A stretch of DNA of 64,000 nt, taken from positions 1-64,000 of the forward strand of contig CAIZQH010000025.1 of NCBI GenBank assembly GCA_903935095.1, given 5' to 3'. A model generated the notes under the pieces. That model had not been told where the DNA came from and did no database searches. It saw only the letters and a list, made by a program, of their open reading frames with translations. Below are positions 18,003-27,051 of this stretch, piece by piece (position 1 is the first letter of the stretch; every line of letters starts with the position of its first letter). This stretch comes from an uncultured Flavobacteriales bacterium. Lineage in GTDB: Bacteria; Bacteroidota; Bacteroidia; Flavobacteriales_D; Crocinitomicaceae. The translations under genes were made by a program, and so were the position numbers.

Positions 18003-19213
18003 GAAATTTAATCAGTTTAGTCTTTTTATTCTGTGGATTGACAGTTTTTGGACAGCACATGCTACCGCTCGTTCAAGATACGACAGGAAATTACAAAGGA
18101 TCAATTACCTTCACATCAAACGGTGATTATGCCTCCAACTCGATTGGAAAAAACATCGTTCAGTCGTTTTTTTATGGTGGATTCATCGATCAAGACATGA
18201 AAAACAGCAGCATTGAGCGATTGCAAAACATCAATCAGTTTGGTTTGGATATGAACGCGGAGTTGTCCTTTCGTTCCAAAGGTAACTTAACAAAAAAAGA
18301 AAGTAGTCCATTCCATAATCATGGTTACATCGTTCAAGCAGGATACCATCAGTTTTCATCACTTGTTTTTTCCAGAGATGTTTTTCGCTATGCATTTGAA
18401 GGAAATAGTTTGTTTTTAGGTGATACCGCTGACTTCTCCGGGACACGTTTTCAATCCATGGGATATTCGAAAATTGGATTTGGGATTTTTAACCGTTCCA
18501 CCAATAATGCACTTACGTTAAACGTGATTTCTTTAAATCAATTTGCTTCTGGAAACATGCAAACGGCAAGTATTATTCAGGATAGTCAAAATGACACGAT
18601 CAACCTTGACTACACCGGTGGATTTTCGTTTGCAAAATATGGAGGATTTGCGAAGGGATTTGGGATTTCGTTTGATGTCGATTACCGAATTCAAACCAAC
18701 GAAAATGAGCATGCGATGACGTTTCAGTTCTTAGCGAAAAACATTGGATTCATCCTTCCAACACAAATGACACGATATGCTGCTGATTCTTCGTTTCAGT
18801 ATACCGGATTTAACCTGAATCAACTCGTTCAACAAAATATCTTGAGCACCATTCAACTGGCAGATACACTTGGGATTGAAAAAGGCACAGAGAAAAGAGC
18901 CTTATTGTTGCCCGGATTCATTCAGTTTTCCAAATTAGTGGATATGCAAGCGACTCAACGCATTCAGAGTTTTTACGGGGCACGCATGTTCCTTTCAAAA
19001 AATTACATTCCATACTTCTTTGCAGGTGTGCACGGAAGAGTAACCAAAAACTGGTCAACAGGACTTAGTGCTTCATACGGAGGCTTCTCTCAATTGAAAT
19101 GGGGGATGTATTCAAGTTTCCAGTTCTCACGTTGGAACATTGGTGTGGCAAGTGAGAATTTATTCAATAAAACAGGTGAATCCATAATTCTTCAGGTAAA
19201 ATGCGCATTTTAA
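17999..19213 (+). CDS. DUF5723 family outer-membrane protein
   Basis: 404 residues with a signal peptide (cleavage after VFG, leaving QHMLPL). The body is Gly/Phe/Ser-rich beta-barrel sequence and ends in VKCAF, with a C-terminal aromatic. The N-terminal pattern (FTSNGDYASNSIGK, MNAELSFRSKG) matches my recollection of the DUF5723 family of putative Bacteroidota outer-membrane barrels; function unknown. It overlaps the gene before by 4 nt and the gene after by 13 nt. Confidence 0.7.
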   Translation: MRNLISLVFLFCGLTVFGQHMLPLVQDTTGNYKGSITFTSNGDYASNSIGKNIVQSFFYGGFIDQDMKNSSIERLQNINQFGLDMNAELSFRSKGNLTKKESSPFHNHGYIVQAGYHQFSSLVFSRDVFRYAFEGNSLFLGDTADFSGTRFQSMGYSKIGFGIFNRSTNNALTLNVISLNQFASGNMQTASIIQDSQNDTINLDYTGGFSFAKYGGFAKGFGISFDVDYRIQTNENEHAMTFQFLAKNIGFILPTQMTRYAADSSFQYTGFNLNQLVQQNILSTIQLADTLGIEKGTEKRALLLPGFIQFSKLVDMQATQRIQSFYGARMFLSKNYIPYFFAGVHGRVTKNWSTGLSASYGGFSQLKWGMYSSFQFSRWNIGVASENLFNKTGESIILQVKCAF

Positions 19214-20685
19214 TCACGATTTTCAGTTTTTTGTTTGTGACCACTTCATGGTCACAACAGTATTTCTATAAGTTGTATTCAGGAAATAGCTTTGATAAAG
19301 GAGAGGACATCATTGAGACAGCTGATTCTTCGTATCTGATTGCGGGAAGTTCAGGGAGTTGGGGAGGAAATTCTCAAGCTTTTTTGATGAAAATTGACAC
19401 ACTTGGTAATTATGTGTGGAGTCAAGCTTACGGTGGTTCGGAATCCGAAGAGGCAGTGACGGTACTGGAACGTCCGGGAAGTGGATTTTATATCGCGGGA
19501 ATGTCGAATTCTTCTAGTCAAGGTAATTTTGATGCGATGCTGATTAAAACGGATGAAAATGGAAGTCAAGAATGGATAAAAACCTATGAAAGTCCTGCGT
19601 GGGAGCGCATTAACGATGCAGTGATGACAAAGGACACCGGAATCGTGATGGTGGGATATCGTCAAGCATTAATGGGATCTAATTCAGACATTCTACTCAT
19701 GCGTTTAAACAAAGATGGCGATACCTTGTGGACAAAAACCATCGGTTCAATAGGGGAGGATCAGGCAACATCTGTAAAGCGCATGCAAGATTCTTTGTAT
19801 GTAGTAGTTGGAGATATGTATGTGCCCGATTCCATGTTGGTGAAAGGATTCATCATGAAAATAAATGATCAAGGAACCATCCTTTCTCAAGAAATCATTG
19901 GTCCTAAATCCGGCACTTATCACATATCGGATATTGAGGTTGGACCTAATAATTTTTATATAGTTGGTAGCCGGATTGTTACTGATCAAAATCACGATAA
20001 TTATATCCGTATTATCAATGAAAACGGGATATTAAATAGTGAATATACCGAAACGGATAATTCGTCTTCTTCCATTTCAGACCTTCAATTTGAACAGGCT
20101 GTATATATGGGGAGTCCAAACTATTTACTTTCGATTTGCTTTAAGAACCGAAACCTTACCAATAGTCTTTTTGCCTACGATTTAGGCAATGGGTTTTATG
20201 ATATCTTTAATGGATATTGGTTAGGATTGCCTTGGACAGGAATAGTCAATCAAGGCGTCGATCAATGCAATGAAATGACAGCTACGCATGACGGTGGATA
20301 CATTTCGGTAGGATTTAATACCATGATTTCGGTGGGAGAAAATGCGTTGAATGGTGGATCAAATATTTATGTTTTCAAATACCATCCAAGTCATTTACCT
20401 TCTTTAGTTACGGATACCGTGAATACCTTCAATCAATTGGTGGAAACCATTGAAATAAATCAATCCTTTGTTGAATTGACCATGTATCCCAATCCAACAT
20501 CGAACGAACTACATGTTAGCCTGAGTGAGCAGGTTAGTGGTGATTACAGTGTAAGCGATTTAATGGGTAAACGACTCTTGATAGGAAAATTAGCATCTAA
20601 TTTCACGATTGAAACTGCGGCTTGGAATCAGGGGATTTACTTCCTGAACATCGGACAGCATTCCTTCAAGTTTATCAAGCAGTAG
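19201..20685 (+). CDS. T9SS-secreted beta-propeller protein with type A sorting domain
   Basis: 494 residues: signal peptide (ends TTSWSQQ), five or six repeats of about 50 residues with a pattern like SYLIAGSSGSWGGNSQ..MKID.LGNYVWSQAYGG (about 30-330), then a C-terminal T9SS sorting domain (from about 420: YPNPTSNELHVSL, GIYFLNIG, KFIKQ). The repeats suggest a propeller and the sorting domain indicates surface attachment or release by type IX secretion. The start overlaps the DUF5723 gene by 13 nt; last gene of the operon. Confidence 0.82.
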   Translation: MRILITIFSFLFVTTSWSQQYFYKLYSGNSFDKGEDIIETADSSYLIAGSSGSWGGNSQAFLMKIDTLGNYVWSQAYGGSESEEAVTVLERPGSGFYIAGMSNSSSQGNFDAMLIKTDENGSQEWIKTYESPAWERINDAVMTKDTGIVMVGYRQALMGSNSDILLMRLNKDGDTLWTKTIGSIGEDQATSVKRMQDSLYVVVGDMYVPDSMLVKGFIMKINDQGTILSQEIIGPKSGTYHISDIEVGPNNFYIVGSRIVTDQNHDNYIRIINENGILNSEYTETDNSSSSISDLQFEQAVYMGSPNYLLSICFKNRNLTNSLFAYDLGNGFYDIFNGYWLGLPWTGIVNQGVDQCNEMTATHDGGYISVGFNTMISVGENALNGGSNIYVFKYHPSHLPSLVTDTVNTFNQLVETIEINQSFVELTMYPNPTSNELHVSLSEQVSGDYSVSDLMGKRLLIGKLASNFTIETAAWNQGIYFLNIGQHSFKFIKQ

Positions 20686-20686
20686 T

Positions 20687-21856
20687 TTATTTACCAGCTC
20701 TGCGATCTAATTCTTTCATGATGAGTGAAAGTTCGCGTCCGGTTTGACCAGCAACGGAGGTGTTTTCATCCGCACGTCGCAACAAATACGGCAACACTTC
20801 TTTCACAGGTCCAAATGGAACGTATTTCGCTACATGGTATTTTGCATGTGCTACGTTGTACGAAATGTGGTCACTCATCCCCAACAACTGTGCAAAGTAA
20901 AATTGCTCGTTTTGTGGATCAATCTGCGCTTCTTGCATTAAGTTCATCAAAAGGATCGAACTGTCTTCATTGTGCGTGCCAGCGCAAAGAGAGAAAATCG
21001 AGCGATTGTCTAATATCACTTTCAGAGCAGCATTAAAATCTTTATCAGTGTCGGCTTTCGTTGCTTGAATCGGTGAAGGATATCCTTTCTCAATGGCACG
21101 CGCGCGTTCTTTTTCCATGTAGGCACCACGAACTAGTTTGATTCCGTATTTCACTTTATTTTCTTTCGCTAAGGTTATGCATTCATTCAAAAACGCTAGG
21201 CGATTGTGTCGGTACATTTGAAGCGTGTTGAATACGATGCATTGTTCTTTGTTGTATTTCAACATCATGTCGAAAGTCCATTGGTCAATCGCATCTTGAA
21301 TCCACGATTCCTCTGCGTCGATGAATACGGATGTTCCGGCTTCATGCGCAGCTTTACAAATTAGGTCAATGCGTGAAACGATCACGTCAATTTCTTCTTG
21401 TTCCTCCGGTGTAGGTGTGTATCCTGAAGTGGAAGCTTTCTCGATTAAATCATGTCGACCAATTCCGGTTACTTTAAACACCGCAAATGGAATGTGTGGA
21501 TCATTTGCTGCTCGATGAATGGTTTGAATAATGATATCCACCGTTTGATCAAAATCCTCGTCGCTCGTTTTTCCTTCAACGGAATAATCTAAAATGGTTC
21601 CAATACCGAATTTACCTAGATTAGCAATCGTTCGGTCACATTCTGCTATCGTTTCTCCGCCACAGAATTGACGAAAAATGGTTGCTTTGATTGGTGCAGA
21701 AATAGGAAGGCGCAATTTTAACGCGATGTTCGTTGCTCCTTTTCCAAATTTTACGATGGCAGGGGAAGCGATGATACGAAATAGCCAATAAGCTCTTTTT
21801 AAGTCGCTCTTAGATTTGCTTGAGAAGGCAACTTCTGTGTTGTCAAATGATATCAT
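20687..21856 (-). CDS. Proline dehydrogenase
   Basis: 389 residues with the ProDH TIM-barrel: YSVEGK (conserved near the N-terminus), FIDAEESWIQDAID, KLVRGAYMEKERARA, AGTHNED and the C-terminal YLLRRADENTSV motif whose arginines bind proline. It oxidises proline to pyrroline-5-carboxylate with FAD. It is a stand-alone, monofunctional form rather than fused PutA. It is convergent with the T9SS gene (1-nt gap) and divergent from aroB. The start is 4 nt after TAAATTTG. Confidence 0.92.
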   Translation of the reverse strand: MISFDNTEVAFSSKSKSDLKRAYWLFRIIASPAIVKFGKGATNIALKLRLPISAPIKATIFRQFCGGETIAECDRTIANLGKFGIGTILDYSVEGKTSDEDFDQTVDIIIQTIHRAANDPHIPFAVFKVTGIGRHDLIEKASTSGYTPTPEEQEEIDVIVSRIDLICKAAHEAGTSVFIDAEESWIQDAIDQWTFDMMLKYNKEQCIVFNTLQMYRHNRLAFLNECITLAKENKVKYGIKLVRGAYMEKERARAIEKGYPSPIQATKADTDKDFNAALKVILDNRSIFSLCAGTHNEDSSILLMNLMQEAQIDPQNEQFYFAQLLGMSDHISYNVAHAKYHVAKYVPFGPVKEVLPYLLRRADENTSVAGQTGRELSLIMKELDRRAGK

Positions 21857-21860
21857 ATTC

Positions 21861-21868
21861 CAAATTTA
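21861..21868 (-). promoter_or_regulatory. -7 box TAAATTTG, 4 nt before the proline dehydrogenase start
   Basis: Minus strand TAAATTTG, then GAAT, then ATG. Same spacing as the rarA, glycosyltransferase, pabB, nrnA and mutS2 promoters. Confidence 0.62.
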
Positions 21869-21919
21869 CATCGTTTTTTAGAATAGAAGTCATCTCGAAA
21901 GTTTAATTTTAACCCACGA

Positions 21920-23005
21920 ATGAAAAGCATGAAAATCGAAGGGATATATTGTCAGTTGGAAATCGGGTCGATCGGAAACGGTGGATTCCAAGATTTTTTG
22001 AAAGGGTTTGAAAATCAGCAGATTCTCATCTTGGTGGATGAAAACACGCACGATTATTGCCTCGAATACTTAATTACCAGTTTTCCGGAATTGGAACGCG
22101 CCGAAATCATGCTCTTGCCTTGCGGGGAAGAAAACAAAGTGATGGAAGTGTGTTTTCAAGTTTGGCAGGCTTTCACCGAATACGGAGTTGGACGACAGGA
22201 CCTTGTGATCAATCTTGGTGGTGGAGTAGTAACAGATATGGGTGGATTCATAGCGTCTATTTACAAACGTGGCTTGTCCTTCATTCATGTACCGACTTCA
22301 TTATTGGGAATGGTAGATGCAGCAATCGGTGGGAAAAACGGCATTGATCTAAATGGATATAAAAATCAACTAGGGACGATTACACAACCAAATCGTGTGT
22401 TTATTGATACGGGATTTTTGTCAACACTACCAGCGGAAGAGATTTTTAACGGATACGCGGAAATGTTAAAGCACGCTTTAATTGGTGATGCAGACTTATG
22501 GGAGGAAATTCGCCACATTCAATCGGAAGAAGAACTCATCCAACAAGAGGTGATTGTGAAAGCGATTCGGGTGAAAACGAACATCATCGAACAAGATCCA
22601 TTGGAAGGTGGCTTACGTAAAAAGTTAAACTTTGGACATACTGTTGGACACGCTTTGGAATCGTATTTTTTGCCATCGACACCCGTTTCACACGGACACG
22701 CGGTCGCTTTGGGAATGATTGCTGAATCGTTTCTATCCATGAAACGGGGCATGTTGAGCAAAGAAGTGTTCAAGGACATTGAAGAAACAATCATACGTTC
22801 ATTTCCAATGATTACTTTAAATGCAGACGATGTATCGCTTGTTATTTCTTTGATGTATCAAGATAAAAAGAATGTCGCAGGTGAAATTCGATCTTGTTTA
22901 TTGGAAGGTGTCGGAAAATGCGTCTATGATCAGTCGCTGAATGAGGAGGAAATAGGGGAGTCCCTGTTTCATTTGACATTGCTTCACAGTTCACAATCCA
23001 ATTAA
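21920..23005 (+). CDS. aroB: 3-dehydroquinate synthase AroB
   Basis: 361 residues. NAD-binding NLGGGVVTDMGGFIAS, substrate/metal segments VPTSLLGMVDAAIGGKNG, FNGYAEMLKHALIGD, KLNFGHTVGHALE and SHGHAVALGM are all present, giving the zinc ligands (Glu and two His). It converts DAHP to 3-dehydroquinate in the shikimate pathway. Monocistronic: divergent promoter region upstream and a strong terminator just after the stop. Confidence 0.95.
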   Translation: MKSMKIEGIYCQLEIGSIGNGGFQDFLKGFENQQILILVDENTHDYCLEYLITSFPELERAEIMLLPCGEENKVMEVCFQVWQAFTEYGVGRQDLVINLGGGVVTDMGGFIASIYKRGLSFIHVPTSLLGMVDAAIGGKNGIDLNGYKNQLGTITQPNRVFIDTGFLSTLPAEEIFNGYAEMLKHALIGDADLWEEIRHIQSEEELIQQEVIVKAIRVKTNIIEQDPLEGGLRKKLNFGHTVGHALESYFLPSTPVSHGHAVALGMIAESFLSMKRGMLSKEVFKDIEETIIRSFPMITLNADDVSLVISLMYQDKKNVAGEIRSCLLEGVGKCVYDQSLNEEEIGESLFHLTLLHSSQSN

Positions 23006-23006
23006 A

Positions 23007-23042
23007 AAGAAGCCCCCTGACGATTCAGTCAGGGGGCTTCTT
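23007..23042. terminator. Strong bidirectional terminator
   Basis: A perfect 15-bp stem (23007-23021 with 23028-23042; core AAGAAGCCCCCTGAC) with a 6-nt loop. A T-rich run follows on the plus strand and an A-rich flank (T run on the minus strand) precedes it, so it can stop both aroB and the convergent S46 peptidase gene. Confidence 0.92.
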
Positions 23043-23062
23043 TCTTTTTATATGCTAATGAA

Positions 23063-25207
23063 TTAACGAATAATCGTCATTTCATCTACGATGTGTTTCG
23101 CTCCTGCGTATTTGTCGATGATGAACAATACGTAACGGATATCCACGTTGATGGTTTTTTGCAATTTCGTATCGAAGATTACATCTCCAGCCATTGCTTC
23201 GATGTTTCCATCGAATGCCAAACCAATCAATTCACCTTTTCCATTTAGTACTGGAGAACCAGAGTTTCCACCAGTGATATCATTGTCTGTCAAGAAACAT
23301 ACAGGCATGTATCCCGCTTTATCTGCATATTCGCCGAAATCTTTCTTGTCGTTCAATTCCATCAAACGTTTTGGTAAGTCAAACTCTTCATCATTTGGTT
23401 TGTATTTGTTAATCGCTCCTTGAAGGGTTGTGTAGTAGTTGTATTTCGCATCGTTGCGTTTGTCCGCAGGCAATGCGCTTACATTTCCGTAAGTCAAACG
23501 CAAGGTACTGTTTGCATCTGGGTATTGAATAGGACTCATTCCTGACTCACGAAGTCCAGCCACCAATAAACGGAATGATTTCGAATAATCATCGGTCATT
23601 TTGATTAACTCTTCCGAACGGAACATTAAGTGTGATGTAATGTCCGCTGACAATTTCATCAATGGATCGTTCGTCAAAGCTGCTTCGCTTGGTAATTCCA
23701 AGAATGCCAACATGCGCTCTTTCGAAGCTAGGATGGACATCGCGAATGCTGCGTTGATTTCGTTTGCCACGGAGCCGTCTTTGTACATTTCTTCTACTGC
23801 CGGAACCAATTTGTATCCTGCTTTTTGAGCGTACAAGTTCAATCCGTCAATCAAGATATCGATTTCTGCTGGAATGAACGTCAATTCGAAAAATTCCTTG
23901 ATTGCAGCTGTTAATCCAGCTTTCATCTCTGCACGTTTCACTGCATCTGCTTTCGCGTATGCTTGAAGTTGTCCACCTAGTGAACGACTAATTCCTGCGT
24001 AATCTGAGAAACGGAAAACGATTTGTAAGTAATTGTCGTGACGAGATTTTTCGTTCGTTGCCGCGTAGAACTTGTTGATTGTTTCCACAACTGTTCCGTA
24101 TTTATCTTTGTTTGCTGGCTTGTTTGCCCACGTATTGAATTTCGCTTCGTTTTTTGCTTTGTCAGCAGCCGTTTGGAATTTCGTTAAAGCATCAATCATT
24201 CCTTGACGGTTTTTCCAGTAATTAGCGATGCGTGCATATTTAGAAGCGTAGTTCAAACGAACATCGTCATTTTTGTCCATGTATTTTTTCATGGCATCCA
24301 TACTTGATTTAGAAGCTTCTACCCAAGCTGGATAAGCGAATTTTACGTTTTGGTCAATTCCACCTGCAGGTAACCAACGGTTGGTTCTTCCTGGGTATCC
24401 TAAAATCATCGCAAAATCACCGTCTTGAATTCCTTTGATGTTAACCGGTAAGTGGTGTTTTGGATGCAATGGAACATTTGCTGTAGAATAGTCAGCTGGA
24501 TTCCCGCTAGCGTCAGCGTAAACGCGGAACATCGAGAAGTCTCCCGTATGACGTGGCCATTCCCAGTTGTCTGTGTCCCCACCGAATTTACCAATGTTGT
24601 TTGGAGGCGTACCTACCAAACGAACATCTTTAAAATCTTGATAAACGAAGTAGTAGAATTCATTTCCTTGGAAGAACGAACGAACACTTACCGTATATTT
24701 TCCACCTTCGCTGTTTTCTTTCTCAATCGCAGCGATTTCTTCTTTAATCACTTTCTCACGCTCTGCTTCCGTCATTTGATCATTGACTTTACCTAGAATT
24801 CGTTTGCTGACATCGTCCATGCGAACGAAAAATCGCACGTAAAGTGATTTAGGTTTCATTTCCTCTTGGCGCGTTGCTGCCCAGTATCCATTGGTCAAAT
24901 AATCTTTCTCTGGTGTTGATAATTCTGCAATAGCATCGAATCCACAATGGTGATTTGTCAAAATCAATCCATCTTTGGAAATGATTTCAGCGGTACATCC
25001 ACCGTTGAATTGGACAACAGCATCTTTAATCGAAGAATGGTTGATGCTGTAGATTTCTTCCGTCGTCAACTGCAATCCCAACTTCTCCATATCTCTGTGA
25101 TTTAGACGTTCAATGAACATCAAAAACCACATTCCTTCGTCCGCACGAACGAAAAAGCCTACGAACAAAGCGATGGCTAAAAAAGTACTTTTTAAACGTG
25201 TATTCAT
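23063..25207 (-). CDS. S46 family serine peptidase, DPP7-type dipeptidyl-peptidase
   Basis: 714 residues from ATG 25207, with a signal peptide (ends VRADEGMW). The catalytic triad of family S46 is visible: His in LTNHHCGFDAI (about 87), Asp223 in HTGDFSMFR and Ser649 in TGGNSGSP. The S1-specificity position, 18 residues after the Ser, is Gly667 (AFDGN). In characterised enzymes DPP11 has Arg there (acidic P1) and DPP7 has Gly (hydrophobic P1), so this is DPP7-like. It removes dipeptides from peptide N-termini in the periplasm. The longer ORF start adds 28 residues before the signal peptide and is rejected. Confidence 0.93.
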   Translation of the reverse strand: MNTRLKSTFLAIALFVGFFVRADEGMWFLMFIERLNHRDMEKLGLQLTTEEIYSINHSSIKDAVVQFNGGCTAEIISKDGLILTNHHCGFDAIAELSTPEKDYLTNGYWAATRQEEMKPKSLYVRFFVRMDDVSKRILGKVNDQMTEAEREKVIKEEIAAIEKENSEGGKYTVSVRSFFQGNEFYYFVYQDFKDVRLVGTPPNNIGKFGGDTDNWEWPRHTGDFSMFRVYADASGNPADYSTANVPLHPKHHLPVNIKGIQDGDFAMILGYPGRTNRWLPAGGIDQNVKFAYPAWVEASKSSMDAMKKYMDKNDDVRLNYASKYARIANYWKNRQGMIDALTKFQTAADKAKNEAKFNTWANKPANKDKYGTVVETINKFYAATNEKSRHDNYLQIVFRFSDYAGISRSLGGQLQAYAKADAVKRAEMKAGLTAAIKEFFELTFIPAEIDILIDGLNLYAQKAGYKLVPAVEEMYKDGSVANEINAAFAMSILASKERMLAFLELPSEAALTNDPLMKLSADITSHLMFRSEELIKMTDDYSKSFRLLVAGLRESGMSPIQYPDANSTLRLTYGNVSALPADKRNDAKYNYYTTLQGAINKYKPNDEEFDLPKRLMELNDKKDFGEYADKAGYMPVCFLTDNDITGGNSGSPVLNGKGELIGLAFDGNIEAMAGDVIFDTKLQKTINVDIRYVLFIIDKYAGAKHIVDEMTIIR

Positions 25208-25348
25208 TTGTATAGTTTTTTGAAGGGCTAATTTACGGATTTCAAACCAAGGAAAAAAAAGGACTTTTCCACAATTTTTGGAGCGAAACATGAATAATCA
25301 AAAATGCTTAAATAGCAGTAAATAATGATTCAAAAACGTAGATATTAA

Positions 25349-25882
25349 TTACTTTTTGATTGACTTCAGTTTCATTTTTAGACCAACACTGAATATTAGT
25401 GACCTCCCTTGATTAATGAAATCGTAATTTTCGCCGAAATGTCCATAATAGGTATCCTTCCAATGATCAGCGTAAAGTTCATTTTTTGAAAAAAGGATAA
25501 ATTGCTGGTTGATTGGATATTCGACATGAAGTCCGAGCAACCAACCGTAATTACCAGAAGTCCGAACGAATCCACCCGCAGCGGGACAAATCCTTAGTTT
25601 CTCGCCAATGATGAGTTTCAAATAGATGGGTTCCGTGAAGGTCGCATACGTTTTATCAAACAAGACAAATGGATCCGTATTGATGGAAAAGTAAGCGTGC
25701 TTCGGACGGAATTCGAAGTTTACACCAACGGAATAATAGTTGCTGCCTTGACAGGGCAAATACCCGAGATTTAAACCTGCGTTGAATTCTTGTGCATTTG
25801 AATAAAAGGTAGACATGAAAATAGTGCAGAGGACGAATGGATTTCGAAAATACCGTAGAAAAATGAAAGGTATAAATGTCAT
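25349..25882 (-). CDS. Small outer-membrane barrel-like protein, unknown function
   Basis: 177 residues. A hydrophobic N-terminus with a basic patch (LRYFRN, then PFVLCTIF) and a likely cleavage before QEFNAG precede short amphipathic strands (GLNLGYLP, SVGVNFEFRP, WLLGLHVEYP, IFSVGLKMKL). I read it as a small exported beta-barrel. No family recognised. It lies alone between the S46 peptidase and the toxin-antitoxin pair, at the edge of an AT-richer stretch. Confidence 0.55.
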   Translation of the reverse strand: MTFIPFIFLRYFRNPFVLCTIFMSTFYSNAQEFNAGLNLGYLPCQGSNYYSVGVNFEFRPKHAYFSINTDPFVLFDKTYATFTEPIYLKLIIGEKLRICPAAGGFVRTSGNYGWLLGLHVEYPINQQFILFSKNELYADHWKDTYYGHFGENYDFINQGRSLIFSVGLKMKLKSIKK

Positions 25883-25921
25883 ATTTGAACTTATTAAATG
25901 GATATGCTAAAAACAGTTTTC

Positions 25922-26236
25922 CTATTCTCCAACGCTAATATGAAGGTTTGGAAGTTCTACTTGAAGCTTAATTTTTGCTTTAAGTGCACTAAAAACCCTT
26001 AACAAGGTATCCATTGTAACGTTACTTGCATTGTTCTCAATTCGTGAAATTTGTGCTTTTTGAACACCAATTAATTTCCCGAGTTCTTCCTGTGTCATGT
26101 TTCGGTTTTGTCGAGTTTGCTTAATTGCTTTGCCTATAAGATCCATTTGAAGTTCGTACTCAAAAACATCTCTTTCCGTTGAGCCTTTTTTGCCAATCAA
26201 TTTATCCTGTACCTCGTCTAAAGTATATGTTTTCAT
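25922..26236 (-). CDS. higA: HigA-type antitoxin (XRE helix-turn-helix)
   Basis: 104 residues. A Cro/C1-type HTH spans about 34-90 (IKQTRQNRNMTQEELGKLIGVQKAQISRIENN), the antitoxin's DNA-binding part. In type II systems the antitoxin neutralises the toxin and represses its own operon with it. The gene overlaps the toxin by 4 nt and follows it, the toxin-first order characteristic of HigBA. Inverted repeats in the promoter (26622-26647, 26680-26697) are candidate operators. Confidence 0.88.
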   Translation of the reverse strand: MKTYTLDEVQDKLIGKKGSTERDVFEYELQMDLIGKAIKQTRQNRNMTQEELGKLIGVQKAQISRIENNASNVTMDTLLRVFSALKAKIKLQVELPNLHISVGE

Positions 26237-26589
26237 ATCCTGTTATTTTTAATTTTCTTTTCTTCTAAATATTTTGTCCTAATGCGAATTGCTTTCTCAA
26301 TTTCGTTTTCGGGTACTTTACTTCTTTTTTTAATAAATCCATGAGTAGAGACAACCAAGGTATCCAATCCTGAAGTTTTGTCCCAAAATGCAAGGAGCCG
26401 GTATTGATGACCTTGATAAAGTGTTCGAAACTCCCAAATATCGTTTGAGAGTTTTTTAAAAAGTTCCGAGTCAATCTCAACTTGAGATTTACGAATGTTG
26501 TAAAGGATCTTTTCATAATGTTTGCGTTCCAAACTGCTTAAAAAGGCAAACGCCTCCTCTAGAAAAAGTATTTCAAAATGTTTTTGCAT
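26233..26589 (-). CDS. higB: HigB/RelE-type toxin (phage Gp49-like)
   Basis: 118 residues. The segment EFRTLYQGHQYRLLAFWDK and STHGFIKKRSKVPENEIEKA matches the phage-derived Gp49-like branch of the RelE/HigB superfamily, ribosome-dependent mRNA interferases. Basic residues (Arg, Lys) clustered near the C-terminus fit catalysis without a classical His-Glu pair. ATG 26589 is preferred over 26598 as it is closer to the family N-terminus. First gene of the toxin-antitoxin pair. Confidence 0.87.
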   Translation of the reverse strand: MQKHFEILFLEEAFAFLSSLERKHYEKILYNIRKSQVEIDSELFKKLSNDIWEFRTLYQGHQYRLLAFWDKTSGLDTLVVSTHGFIKKRSKVPENEIEKAIRIRTKYLEEKKIKNNRI

Positions 26590-26611
26590 CGAATACACTG
26601 ATTTTCCAATT

Positions 26612-26619
26612 CAAATATA
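26612..26619 (-). promoter_or_regulatory. -7 box TATATTTG of the higBA operon
   Basis: Minus strand TATATTTG, 22 nt upstream of the toxin ATG, with a perfect inverted repeat immediately upstream of it. Confidence 0.6.
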
Positions 26620-26621
26620 CA

Positions 26622-26647
26622 AATAGTTTCCTTATAACGAAACTATT
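26622..26647. promoter_or_regulatory. Candidate HigA operator 1 (perfect inverted repeat)
   Basis: AATAGTTTC (26622-26630), 8-nt spacer, GAAACTATT (26639-26647). It abuts the -7 box, so repressor binding there would block transcription. The spacing suits an HTH dimer. Confidence 0.6.
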
Positions 26648-26679
26648 CAACTTCATTGTAACAAGAATATTCTTCGAAT

Positions 26680-26697
26680 AAAACTATTTTTAGTTTT
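26680..26697. promoter_or_regulatory. Candidate HigA operator 2 (related inverted repeat)
   Basis: AAAACTA (26680-26686), TTTT, TAGTTTT (26691-26697). It reuses the AAACTA/TAGTTT half-sites of operator 1 in the opposite arrangement. Between them AAGAATATTCTT (26663-26674) is a separate perfect palindrome. Confidence 0.4.
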
Positions 26698-27031
<334 letters not shown>

Positions 27032-27051
27032 CTGCTCTCCGATACGACGGA

